From Rhodospirillaceae bacterium (GTDB lineage Bacteria; Pseudomonadota; Alphaproteobacteria; UBA8366; GCA-2717185): DNA of 7,789 nt. Below are positions 1 through 5,892 of the stretch, in pieces. The translations under genes were made by a program, and so were the position numbers. The notes beneath the pieces were generated by a model. The model searched no databases. It was not told the origin of the DNA and saw nothing but the letters and a program-made list of their open reading frames with translations. The DNA lies in contig JAPPPC010000108.1 of NCBI GenBank assembly GCA_028817685.1, positions 1 to 7,789 on the forward strand, in the 5' to 3' direction. How positions within the stretch are numbered: the stretch's first letter is position 1; each line of letters starts with the position of its first letter.

Positions 1-299
1 ACGCCGGCATTGTTGATCAGGATATCGATGCCGCCGAAGTGCGCAGCCACGGCCTCGACCACATGCCGGATTGCGTCGGCGTCCCGCAGGTCGAGCGCCC
101 AGCCCTGCGCGGTGCCGCCGGCGCCGATGATCTCCTCGACCACCTGATCCACACCGTCCGCATCGACATCCGCCACGGCAACATGCGCGCCCTCATCCGC
201 AAACAGATGTGCGGTCGCCCGGCCCATGCCATTCGCCGCCCCCGTGATCAGGGCGACCTTCCCTTCGATCGATCGGCTCAAGTGCGATAGTTTGGCCAT
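1..299 (-). CDS. SDR family NAD(P)-dependent oxidoreductase, N-terminal part (cut by window edge)
   Basis: Seen: reading leftward from ATG at 299, an open frame runs off the window after 99 complete codons. It contains a Rossmann fold in the classical SDR order: the cofactor glycine motif TGAANGMG at residues 19-26, an acidic residue (D44 in VADVD) at the end of the second strand, D70 in ALDL where the adenine ring usually sits, and NNAG at 96-99. Known: in classical SDRs an Asp at the D44 position favours NAD(H) over NADP(H). The catalytic Ser/Tyr/Lys lie beyond the visible part, so activity cannot be checked. The start is supported by GGAG (309-306) 6 nt upstream. It is divergent from the acyl-CoA ligase across 146 bp. 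The role is inferred only as an alcohol/ketone oxidoreductase, plausibly a 3-hydroxyacyl-CoA-type dehydrogenase given its neighbours; the substrate is unknown. Confidence 0.93.
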   Translation of the reverse strand, partial: MAKLSHLSRSIEGKVALITGAANGMGRATAHLFADEGAHVAVADVDADGVDQVVEEIIGAGGTAQGWALDLRDADAIRHVVEAVAAHFGGIDILINNAG

Positions 300-371
300 G
301 TGGAACTCCAAAAATCAGCTCGATTGCCGTCGACGATAGCCCCTCGCCGCCGCCGACAACAGGGCATCGCT

Positions 372-400
372 TTGAGCCGACCCGGTGCGCTGTGGTAAAT
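372..400 (+). promoter_or_regulatory. Weak candidate promoter for the acyl-CoA ligase
   Basis: Seen in the 146-bp divergent gap 300-445: TTGAGC at 372-377 (4 of 6 matches to TTGACA), a 17-nt spacer, then GTAAAT at 395-400 (3 of 6 matches to TATAAT). A start site near 407 would make an approximately 40-nt leader for the ATG at 446 and would exclude the upstream GTG at 392. The match is poor and this is a guess. A small inverted repeat (GCTGC-gact-GCAGC, 405-418) lies in the predicted leader. Nothing else is evident in this gap. Confidence 0.22.
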
Positions 401-445
401 CTCCGCTGCGACTGCAGCTGCCCCACAAACGAAGCACCCGATCCC

Positions 446-1987
446 ATGTATCATCCCGGCGCACACGCCCTTTCGCGGCCCGACCAGCCCGCCGTCATCA
501 TCGCCGGCACCGATCAACGCGTCACCCACAAGGCGATGGACGAACGCTCCAACCGCATCGCGCAACTTCTGCATGACCGCGGATTCAGGCCCGGCGACCA
601 TGTCGCGATCCTGATGGAGAACAATCTTCGTTATTTCGAAATTTTCTGGGCCGCCTTGCGCTCGGGCCTGATCTTTACGCCGATCAACCGGTATTTCACA
701 CCCGACGAGGCTGCCTATGTGGTGAACGATTCCGGTGCCAAAGCTTTGTTCACATCGACGTATATGCGCGAGACGGCCGAAGCGCTTCTGGACCGGATAC
801 CAGAGTGTCCGGTTCGGCTGTCCGTCGATGGCGTTTGCTCCGGCTACGAGAATTTGGATGCCGCGCTGGCCCCCTTCCCGACGACGCCGTTGGCGAGCGA
901 GCCGCGCGGCCAGATGATGCTGTACAGCTCCGGGACCACCGGGCGGCCGAAGGGGATTCTGCGAACACCCGTTCCTGCCGACATTTCAGAAGGCCTGTCG
1001 CATATCGAGCGGCTGCGTGACTACGGCATCGACGGCGATACGATCTACCTGTCGCCGGCGCCGATTTACCACGCGGCCCCCCTCGCCTATAGCGTCGGCG
1101 TGCTGAGCCTCGGCGGCACCGTCGTGATGATGCCGCGCTTCGATGCGGAGCTGGCACTGCGCCATATCCAGGATTATCGCGTTACCCACAGCCAGTGGGT
1201 CCCGACCATGTTCATCCGCATGCTGAAGCTGCCCGACGAGGCCCGGAGCGCCTACGATCTGTCCAGCCACCAGGTCGCGATCCACGCCGCCGCGCCCTGC
1301 CCGGTCGAGATCAAGCGCCAAGTCATCGACTGGTGGGGACCGATCCTGCACGAATACTACGCCGGTTCGGAATCGAACGGCTCGACACGGATCGACTCGC
1401 AGGAATGGCTCGAGCGTCCCGGCTCGGTCGGCAAAGCCAGTATGGGTGTGCTGCATATCTGCGATGAAGACGGCAACGAAGTCGCGCCGCGTGAGGAAGG
1501 CATCATCTACTTCGAACAGCCGGAGATGCCGTTCCGTTACCACAATGACCCGGACAAGACGCGCGAGGCGCAGAACCCGAAACACCCCAGCTGGTCGACC
1601 TTGGGCGATGTCGGTTATGTCGACGAGGACGGCTATCTCTATCTGACCGACCGCAAGAGCTTCATGATCATCTCCGGCGGCGTGAACATCTATCCTCAGG
1701 CGATCGAAGACGCGTTGGTACTGCATCCCAGCGTCACCGACGCGGCGGTCATCGGCGTCCCGAATGAAGATTTCGGCGAAGAAGTGAAAGCTGTCGTGCA
1801 GTTGGAACCCGGCATCCCGGAGTCAGCGGCGCTCGCCGAAGATTTGATCGGCTTCACCCGCGACAAGGTTGCGAGCTACATGGTGCCCCGCTCGCTCGAC
1901 TTCACGGACGCGCTGCCGCGTCTCCCCACGGGCAAGCTGTACAAGCACAAGCTGCGGGAGAAGTACTGGCCCGCGAAGCCTCGCTAG
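446..1987 (+). CDS. AMP-forming acyl-CoA synthetase (fatty-acid/aromatic acid-CoA ligase, FadD-like)
   Basis: This 513-residue cytoplasmic enzyme should convert a carboxylic acid, ATP and CoA to acyl-CoA, AMP and PPi. Seen: the ANL-superfamily motifs are complete and in order. The P-loop SSGTTGRPKG is at 161-170, YYAGSES at 304-310 (A5 type), GDVG with D388, the hinge and A8 region TDRKSFMIISGG at 401-412, and PRLPTGK with the C-terminal lysine K497 needed for adenylation. Length is normal for the family. I chose ATG 446 because MYHPGAHAL matches the usual N-terminus of this ligase group. An in-frame GTG at 392 would add 18 residues without similarity to that start. The ribosome site is weak (GAAG, 431-434). 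Neighbours are the divergent SDR gene and the convergent VOC gene 7 bp away, so it is probably monocistronic. Substrate chain length and type cannot be read from the sequence. Confidence 0.94.
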   Translation: MYHPGAHALSRPDQPAVIIAGTDQRVTHKAMDERSNRIAQLLHDRGFRPGDHVAILMENNLRYFEIFWAALRSGLIFTPINRYFTPDEAAYVVNDSGAKALFTSTYMRETAEALLDRIPECPVRLSVDGVCSGYENLDAALAPFPTTPLASEPRGQMMLYSSGTTGRPKGILRTPVPADISEGLSHIERLRDYGIDGDTIYLSPAPIYHAAPLAYSVGVLSLGGTVVMMPRFDAELALRHIQDYRVTHSQWVPTMFIRMLKLPDEARSAYDLSSHQVAIHAAAPCPVEIKRQVIDWWGPILHEYYAGSESNGSTRIDSQEWLERPGSVGKASMGVLHICDEDGNEVAPREEGIIYFEQPEMPFRYHNDPDKTREAQNPKHPSWSTLGDVGYVDEDGYLYLTDRKSFMIISGGVNIYPQAIEDALVLHPSVTDAAVIGVPNEDFGEEVKAVVQLEPGIPESAALAEDLIGFTRDKVASYMVPRSLDFTDALPRLPTGKLYKHKLREKYWPAKPR

Positions 1988-2000
1988 TCAGCCGCTAGCG
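1982..2000. terminator. Small symmetric hairpin between convergent genes
   Basis: Seen: CGCTAG (1982-1987), a 7-nt loop TCAGCCG, then CTAGCG (1995-2000). Each arm holds the final Arg codon and TAG stop of one of the two convergent genes, so the junction is symmetric on both strands. A 6-bp stem without a T-run is weak for an intrinsic terminator, and the symmetry may be chance from both genes ending CGC TAG. Low confidence. Confidence 0.2.
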
Positions 2001-2309
2001 TCCGACTGGAGTCCCGTACATCTCGACGATCTTGTCGTCCTGCGCCTGGGGCGAGAACAGCTCCCACATGATGCCGTTGACATCGGTGTCGGAGGAGAAA
2101 CCCTCCGCGGCGTCATCCTCGAATCCCATATGGCGCAGCTGGCCCGCGCGATCGGGAATCTCGTTGATCGAGAAGTTCATCTGATCGGTCCGCCACATGG
2201 CGTATTTACCCGTGACCACGACGCTAGGCTCCTGGCCGATCCGGTTCGAGTAGTCGGGCACCGACTCCGCGACATTGGCGACGGCGAGGGCGATATGAAT
2301 TCGGCGCAT
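1995..2309 (-). CDS. Compact VOC (glyoxalase/ArsI-like) family protein
   Basis: Seen: 104 residues with a vicinal-oxygen-chelate signature. RRIHIALAVANV at 2-13 gives the first strand with H5, followed by the helix around SVPDYSNRIG. YAMWRTDQMNFSI at 36-48 resembles the first module of ArsI/CadI-type proteins, LRHMGF at 58-63 holds H60, and DVNGIMWELF at 76-85 holds E83. Known: VOC enzymes bind a metal through His, His and Glu at equivalent places, so H5/H60/E83 are candidate ligands. Only 22 residues separate H60 from E83, which is short for a full second module, and there are no cysteines, arguing against arsenic binding as in ArsI. The start at 2309 is set by AAGGAG (2322-2317) 7 nt upstream; an in-frame start at 2378 would overlap the dehydrogenase. 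It is the last gene of the minus-strand operon. The function is unknown. Confidence 0.82.
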   Translation of the reverse strand: MRRIHIALAVANVAESVPDYSNRIGQEPSVVVTGKYAMWRTDQMNFSINEIPDRAGQLRHMGFEDDAAEGFSSDTDVNGIMWELFSPQAQDDKIVEMYGTPVGR

Positions 2310-2316
2310 ATTCAAA

Positions 2317-2325
2317 CTCCTTTTA
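2317..2325 (-). promoter_or_regulatory. Ribosome binding site fused to the upstream stop codon
   Basis: On the minus strand the dehydrogenase stop TAA (2325-2323) runs directly into AAGGAG (2322-2317), which lies 7 nt before the VOC start ATG at 2309. This decides the VOC start and suggests translational coupling of the two genes. Confidence 0.7.
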
Positions 2326-3588
2326 GCGCTCTGTTGAAACGGTGTTGCGGGGCACGTCGCGAAACGGCTTGTCCGCATCGACGCGAATTTCCTTCGGCAT
2401 TTTCAGCACCCGCTCGGAGATGATGTTCTTTTGGATCTCATCGGTGCCGCCGGCGATGGAATTCGCCGGTGTCGAGATCAAAATCTCCGCAATCAGGCCG
2501 TCGCGCGGACTGTCTTCGCCGGACAGCATGGCGTCAGCGCCGCTGATCATCGTATGGACAGTGTTCGCCGCCCGGGCGATCTCGCTGTTGACCAGCTTGC
2601 CGATCGACCCTTCCGGCCCCGGTTCACGCCCCATATCCTGCGCGGTGCGTGCCCGTTGCGCCGTCCATTCGGCCGATTTGGCCATGATCATCAGCTTGGC
2701 GATTTCCTGCCGCACCGCCGGGTCGGTGTTCTTTCCCGTCTCCTTGGCTCGCTCGAAGACCAGATCCACGCGACCCGCCCGCTGCGGATACCAGGTGTAG
2801 GGCGCCAATGCCGTGGCGATCTCTTCCGCCTCTTCGCGATAGATACGCTCCGGCCGGTCGGTGACCTGGACGTTGCGTTTCATCGAGTCCGCGCCGCGCC
2901 GCTCATGCATCAAGGTCGTGGTCGCGATCCTCCAGCCATCGCCGAGTTCGCCGACCATGAACTCCGGCTCGATCTCCGCATCGGTGAAGAAGACCTGATT
3001 GAAGGAGGCGTGCCCGTTCATTTGTTTCAACGGCACGACTTCGACACCCGGCTGCCGCATGTTGAGGATGAAGTAGCTGAGGCCCTTATGCTTCGGCACG
3101 TCCCAATCGGTGCGCGCCAACAGGATGCCGTAGTCGGCCAGATGCGCGCTTGTCGTCCACACCTTCTGCCCGTTCACAACCCATTTGTTTCCCTTGAATT
3201 CGGCCCGAGTCGTCGCGCCCGCGAGGTCGGAACCGCTCCCGGGTTCGCTGAAGAGCTGGCACCAGGTGTCCTCGCCGGTCAGGCTCCGTTTGAGAAATTT
3301 CTCGCGATGCAGGTCGGTGCCGTGCGCGATCATGGTGGCACCGGCAAGGATCGCCGCCCCTTTCTTGGCGGTCAGCGGCGTGCCGAATTTCTTGAGCGTT
3401 GCCTCCACGACCGAATTCATCGCGACGGGAAGTTCGCGTCCGTACCATTCCTTCGGCCAATGCGGTGCGCCCCATCCGGACTCGGCAAGGCGGCCCCGCC
3501 ACTCGAACAGCCCCAGATTGGGATCCCAGTTTTCTTCTAGCCAGGCGCGAAGGTCAGCTTTTACGGCGTCTTCGGTGTATTCGGTCAC
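2323..3588 (-). CDS. Acyl-CoA dehydrogenase (FadE-like)
   Basis: A 421-residue FAD enzyme that should introduce an alpha,beta double bond into an acyl-CoA, passing electrons to ETF. Seen: signature 1 FSEPGSGSD at 113-121, the flavin-contacting WTTS at 144-147, and the C-terminal signature GGTDEIQ at 380-386 followed by KNIISERVLKMP. The position that carries the catalytic Glu in MCAD (EGT) is Gly here (AGGT). E229 in LMHERRG lies where IVD- and LCAD-type enzymes carry their base (ER motif), so I infer E229 as the base. Length is a little over the usual 380-400, with extra sequence after E229 rich in charged residues (236-290). The start is GTG 3588, supported by a perfect AGGAGG (3601-3596) 7 nt upstream. 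It lies 33 bp after the second msrA and 13 bp before the VOC gene, in one probable operon. The substrate is unknown. Confidence 0.95.
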   Translation of the reverse strand: MTEYTEDAVKADLRAWLEENWDPNLGLFEWRGRLAESGWGAPHWPKEWYGRELPVAMNSVVEATLKKFGTPLTAKKGAAILAGATMIAHGTDLHREKFLKRSLTGEDTWCQLFSEPGSGSDLAGATTRAEFKGNKWVVNGQKVWTTSAHLADYGILLARTDWDVPKHKGLSYFILNMRQPGVEVVPLKQMNGHASFNQVFFTDAEIEPEFMVGELGDGWRIATTTLMHERRGADSMKRNVQVTDRPERIYREEAEEIATALAPYTWYPQRAGRVDLVFERAKETGKNTDPAVRQEIAKLMIMAKSAEWTAQRARTAQDMGREPGPEGSIGKLVNSEIARAANTVHTMISGADAMLSGEDSPRDGLIAEILISTPANSIAGGTDEIQKNIISERVLKMPKEIRVDADKPFRDVPRNTVSTER

Positions 3589-3595
3589 GGAAATT

Positions 3596-3601
3596 CCTCC
3601 T
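3596..3601 (-). promoter_or_regulatory. Strong Shine-Dalgarno deciding the GTG start of the dehydrogenase
   Basis: AGGAGG reads on the minus strand 7 nt before GTG 3588. It is the best ribosome site in the operon and supports a non-ATG start. Confidence 0.75.
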
Positions 3602-3621
3602 CGCCGCCAGCTTAGCGCGTT

Positions 3622-4131
3622 TCACCCGGTCTCGGAACGGACCGGTGCGAATTCCGAAAACCGCTCGCGCAACAAACGGAGCTTCGGATCGATATAGGTG
3701 CGGCAGAAAGGGCGATCCGGATCGGTCGCGAAGTAGTTTTGAAAGCGCGGGTCGGACTGACGGAACCCCGCATGGGTTAGCACTTGTGTCTGCAGCGGTT
3801 CGTCAAACTCCGGCTGAAGCGACCTTAAGACTTCGCGCATCCTGTCGGACTGATCTGTATCGAAGGTGTAGACGGCGCTGCGATATTTGCCGCGCATCTT
3901 GTGCGCCGACGTGCTGGCATGCGTCCGCAGATGGATTTCGACCAGCGTATCGAGTGGGATGACGTCCGGAACGAACGTAACCTCGACCGCTTCCGACCAG
4001 CTGTCATGCGGCGGCGTCGATCGGATGAACCCTTGGGCGACATCATGAACGCCGCGCAGCGCCTGGAACACCGCTTCGGTGCACCAGTGACAGCCGCCGC
4101 CGAAACCGATCCGCTCTTCCGGTACGGTCAA
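3622..4131 (-). CDS. Divergent MsrA-family peptide-methionine (S)-S-oxide reductase (GCHWCTE type)
   Basis: 169 residues. Seen: GFGGGCHWCTEAVFQ at 9-23 replaces the usual GGCFWG, keeping the nucleophile Cys (C14) and Trp (W16) but with His for Phe and an added C17. The usual GYxGG is GFIRS (34-38), the HAE motif becomes SEA with E47 retained, and KYRSAVY at 82-88 matches the QYRS region. The C-terminal NYFATDPDRPFC keeps C143, which aligns with C155 of the neighbouring MsrA. Known: MsrA reduces methionine-S-sulfoxide through a Cys nucleophile helped by Glu and Tyr residues. Inferred: an active but altered Msr, possibly using C14 with C17 or C143 as resolving Cys. The start is TTG 4131, 6 nt after the upstream msrA stop and in the same frame. 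No good ribosome site is present and there is no Met before residue 79, so coupling or stop read-through are both possible. Confidence 0.87.
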   Translation of the reverse strand: MTVPEERIGFGGGCHWCTEAVFQALRGVHDVAQGFIRSTPPHDSWSEAVEVTFVPDVIPLDTLVEIHLRTHASTSAHKMRGKYRSAVYTFDTDQSDRMREVLRSLQPEFDEPLQTQVLTHAGFRQSDPRFQNYFATDPDRPFCRTYIDPKLRLLRERFSEFAPVRSETG

Positions 4132-4137
4132 TGGCCT

Positions 4138-4656
4138 CTAGTCGGCCGCGTCGGCGCGCTGCGGCAGTTTCCAATTGGGCCGGACATAGTGGCAGGTATA
4201 ACCGTGCGGATAACGCACCAGATAATCCTGATGCTCCGGCTCCGCTTCCCAGAAATCACCGACTTCCTTGACTTCGGTCACGACTTTGCCGGGCCACAGG
4301 CCGGACGCATCGACATCGGCGATGGTCCGCTCGGCCTCTGCCTTCTGCGCCGCATCGACATAGTAGATACCGGAGCGATAGGACGGCCCCATATCATTGC
4401 CCTGCCGGTTCGGCGTGGAGGGGTCGTGGATCTGGAAAAAGAACTCCAACAGCGACCGGAAACTGATCTTTTCCGGATCGAAGATGATCTCGATCCCTTC
4501 CGCGTGCATGCCATGATTGCGGTAGGTCGCGTTCGGCACGTCGCCGCCCGTATAACCCACCCGCGTCGAAATCACGCCGGGCATTTTGCGGATCAAATCC
4601 TGCATGCCCCAGAAACAACCACCCGCCAGAACGGCCCGTTCAGTCTTGTCGCTCAT
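4138..4656 (-). CDS. msrA: Peptide-methionine (S)-S-oxide reductase MsrA
   Basis: A 172-residue cytoplasmic repair enzyme that reduces methionine-S-sulfoxide in proteins and free form, recycled by thioredoxin. Seen: the nucleophile motif GGCFWG at 12-17 (C14), GYTGG at 34-38, ATYRNHGMHAEG at 43-54 with E53, NRQGNDMGPSYRSGIYY at 83-99, and HQDYL at 142-146 followed by GYTCHYVRP. C155 is the only other Cys, the likely resolving residue. All family positions are conserved and the length is typical. The start is ATG 4656 with GGAG (4667-4664) 7 nt upstream; an in-frame TTG at 4698 has no ribosome site and lies inside an intercistronic hairpin. It sits 68 bp after the DUF1330 gene and 6 bp before the second msrA. 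No msrB is visible nearby. Confidence 0.97.
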   Translation of the reverse strand: MSDKTERAVLAGGCFWGMQDLIRKMPGVISTRVGYTGGDVPNATYRNHGMHAEGIEIIFDPEKISFRSLLEFFFQIHDPSTPNRQGNDMGPSYRSGIYYVDAAQKAEAERTIADVDASGLWPGKVVTEVKEVGDFWEAEPEHQDYLVRYPHGYTCHYVRPNWKLPQRADAAD

Positions 4657-4684
4657 CCTGTCACTCCCGCCTTCCGGTTGAGAC

Positions 4685-4712
4685 GCCGATCCCAACAATA
4701 TGGGACATCGGC
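4685..4712 (-). other. Intercistronic stem-loop between the DUF1330 gene and msrA
   Basis: Seen: GCCGATCCCA (4685-4694), a 6-nt loop ACAATA, then TGGG-ac-ATCGGC (4701-4712). This is a 10-bp stem with a 2-nt bulge. It starts 12 nt after the DUF1330 stop on the minus strand and ends about 17 nt before the msrA ribosome site. There is no T-run after it, so a strong terminator is unlikely. An RNA stability or processing element, or partial attenuation, is possible. Confidence 0.5.
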
Positions 4713-4724
4713 ATGGCGTTACAA

Positions 4725-5018
4725 CTAGTCCGCACCTTCGACAATCTGGGCAAAGCCCGTCGCGTTGGCGTGGCGTATTCCGATGATCTCTTGATATTCC
4801 GGCGAGTTGTACCAGGCCTTCGCCGCTTCAACGCTGGGAAACTCCAGCACGACCGTGCGGGGCGGCAAGGCATCGCCTTCCATCGTTTCGAAATCTCCCC
4901 CGCGGGTCAGGTAAGTGCCGCCATATTGCGCGACCGTTGCCGGCGCCTTGTCCCGATAAGGGGTGTAGCTGTCGGGATCGGTGACGTCGAGATGGGCGAT
5001 GAAATAGCCTTTGCTCAT
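4725..5018 (-). CDS. DUF1330 domain-containing protein
   Basis: 97 residues, a complete DUF1330 domain of the ferredoxin-like dimeric alpha/beta barrel type. Seen: KGYFIAHLDVTDPDSYTPY at 3-21 forms the first strand and helix, QYGGTYLTRGGDFETMEG at 31-48 carries the conserved Arg and Gly-Gly turn, TVVLEFPSVEAAKAWYNS at 55-72 and PEYQEIIGIRHANATG at 73-88 complete the domain, ending IVEG. This follows the family consensus closely. Known: DUF1330 proteins have no settled biochemical function. The start at ATG 5018 fits the family N-terminus; the ribosome site is modest, and in-frame extension to 5150 would overlap the divergent dioxygenase gene. It is the first gene of the proposed five-gene minus-strand operon. 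It may be an isomerase-like or binding protein, but this cannot be shown. Confidence 0.9.
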   Translation of the reverse strand: MSKGYFIAHLDVTDPDSYTPYRDKAPATVAQYGGTYLTRGGDFETMEGDALPPRTVVLEFPSVEAAKAWYNSPEYQEIIGIRHANATGFAQIVEGAD

Positions 5019-5062
5019 AACTCTGCCCCAGTTCCGGTCCTTGGATTTGTCGATACAGCCGC

Positions 5063-5090
5063 TTGCTCGTCGGCCGCACCGCGCTAGGAT
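5063..5090 (+). promoter_or_regulatory. Weak candidate promoter for the PhyH dioxygenase gene
   Basis: TTGCTC (5063-5068), a 16-nt spacer and TAGGAT (5085-5090) resemble a sigma-70 promoter (3 of 6 and 4 of 6). It lies in the 99-bp divergent gap and would give a short leader before ATG 5118. No operator-like palindrome is obvious. Confidence 0.2.
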
Positions 5091-5097
5091 TGAGCCC

Positions 5098-5127
5098 AGT
5101 ATAGGGAGAGAGCCACCATGCTGACAC
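5098..5127 (-). promoter_or_regulatory. Candidate promoter of the DUF1330-msrA-ACAD-VOC operon
   Basis: On the minus strand GTGTCA (5127-5122, 4 of 6 to TTGACA), an 18-nt spacer, then TATACT (5103-5098, 5 of 6 to TATAAT). This would start transcription near 5091 and give a leader of about 70 nt. It overlaps the ribosome site and start codon of the divergent dioxygenase gene, so the two transcription units could interfere. Confidence 0.35.
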
Positions 5128-5888
5128 CGGATCAAATCGCCCAGTATCACGACAAAGGATATGTGGTCCCGGACTTCCGGCTGCCGGAAGAGACACTCGA
5201 ATCAATCCGGCGCGACCATGACCGGCTCCTGGCGGCGAATCCGGCCTTCCGTGACAATTGCTCGGCGCTGCTGACGCACGACATGGCGTTCCTGAATTAC
5301 GCGCGCAACGACGCCATTCTGGACATGGTCGAGCAGCTGATTGGGCCGGATATCGCACTGTGGAATATGAGCTTCTTCGCCAAACCGGCGGTCAACGGGA
5401 AGAAGACACCCTTTCATCAGGACGGTGAGTATTGGCCGGTCCGCCCGCTGGCGACCTGCACGGTCTGGATCGCCGTCGACGACGCCACGACGGAAAATGG
5501 CTGCCTGCAATTCATTCCGGGCTCGCACAAAGACAAGCGGTTGATGAAACATGAACAGAAAAATGACCCCGCGCTGACCCTGCAACAGGAACTCCTGCCG
5601 GACGAGTTCGATGAAGCAGCAGCGGAGAATCTCGTGCTCGAGGCCGGCCAGATTTCGCTGCACGACGTGTTCCTGGCGCATGGGTCGGCAGTCAACCGCT
5701 CCGACAAACCCCGTCGCGGCATGACCTTGCGCCTGATGCCGACCACATCGGTCTACGACCGGGACGTCGCGCAAGCGATGTACGAGAAGCGGCGCGGTAA
5801 CAATCTGGCGCACCACTCCGTCTTTCTGATGCGCGGCGTCGACCGCTCCGGCAAGAACGACTTCCGGATCCGCGCTTCGGCTGCCTAA
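5118..5888 (+). CDS. Phytanoyl-CoA dioxygenase (PhyH) family Fe(II)/2-oxoglutarate oxygenase
   Basis: 256 residues, the usual length for bacterial PhyH proteins. Seen: the N-terminal LTPDQIAQYHDKGYVV typical of the family, the iron ligands H100 and D102 in HQDGEYW, the strand TVWIAVDDATTENGCLQFIPGSHK at 115-138 (the family's ENG-L-IPGSH block), and the distal iron ligand H188 in LAHGSAVN. R199 sits 11 residues after H188, as does the 2-oxoglutarate-binding Arg in human PhyH. Known: such enzymes hydroxylate an organic substrate using O2 and 2-oxoglutarate. The Asp in HxD argues against a halogenase, where it is Gly or Ala. GGGAGAG (5104-5110) lies 7 nt before the start. It is divergent from the DUF1330 operon and convergent with the LLM gene (4 bp). 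The substrate need not be phytanoyl-CoA. Confidence 0.94.
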   Translation: MLTPDQIAQYHDKGYVVPDFRLPEETLESIRRDHDRLLAANPAFRDNCSALLTHDMAFLNYARNDAILDMVEQLIGPDIALWNMSFFAKPAVNGKKTPFHQDGEYWPVRPLATCTVWIAVDDATTENGCLQFIPGSHKDKRLMKHEQKNDPALTLQQELLPDEFDEAAAENLVLEAGQISLHDVFLAHGSAVNRSDKPRRGMTLRLMPTTSVYDRDVAQAMYEKRRGNNLAHHSVFLMRGVDRSGKNDFRIRASAA

Positions 5889-5892
5889 GGCG

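Noticed and set aside
392..445. GTG start adding 18 residues to the acyl-CoA ligase
   Set aside because: The added residues do not resemble the family, no ribosome site precedes the GTG, and MYHPGAHAL at ATG 446 is the usual N-terminus.
986..1726. Minus-strand open frame of 246 codons within the acyl-CoA ligase
   Set aside because: Antisense shadow of conserved ligase motifs; no domain is recognisable.
2310..2378. Upstream start for the VOC gene adding 23 residues
   Set aside because: It would overlap the dehydrogenase end, and the perfect AAGGAG sits at ATG 2309, where family similarity also starts.
2431..3540. Long plus-strand open frame of 369 codons
   Set aside because: It lies wholly opposite the acyl-CoA dehydrogenase, whose motifs are complete; the shadow frame shows no recognisable domain and reflects GC-rich codon bias.
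3622..4131. Second msrA as a decaying pseudogene
   Set aside because: The frame is intact, the nucleophile Cys, Trp, Glu and C-terminal Cys remain, and length matches the family, so a working variant is more likely.
3901..4728. Plus-strand open frame of 275 codons opposite the two msrA genes
   Set aside because: Both msrA genes are clearly coding on the minus strand; this frame is an antisense shadow.
5019..5150. Upstream start for the DUF1330 protein
   Set aside because: It would overlap the start of the divergent PhyH gene, and the added residues do not resemble DUF1330.
5202..5816. Minus-strand open frame of 204 codons within the PhyH gene
   Set aside because: Antisense to a complete PhyH reading frame with all iron ligands; no independent support.
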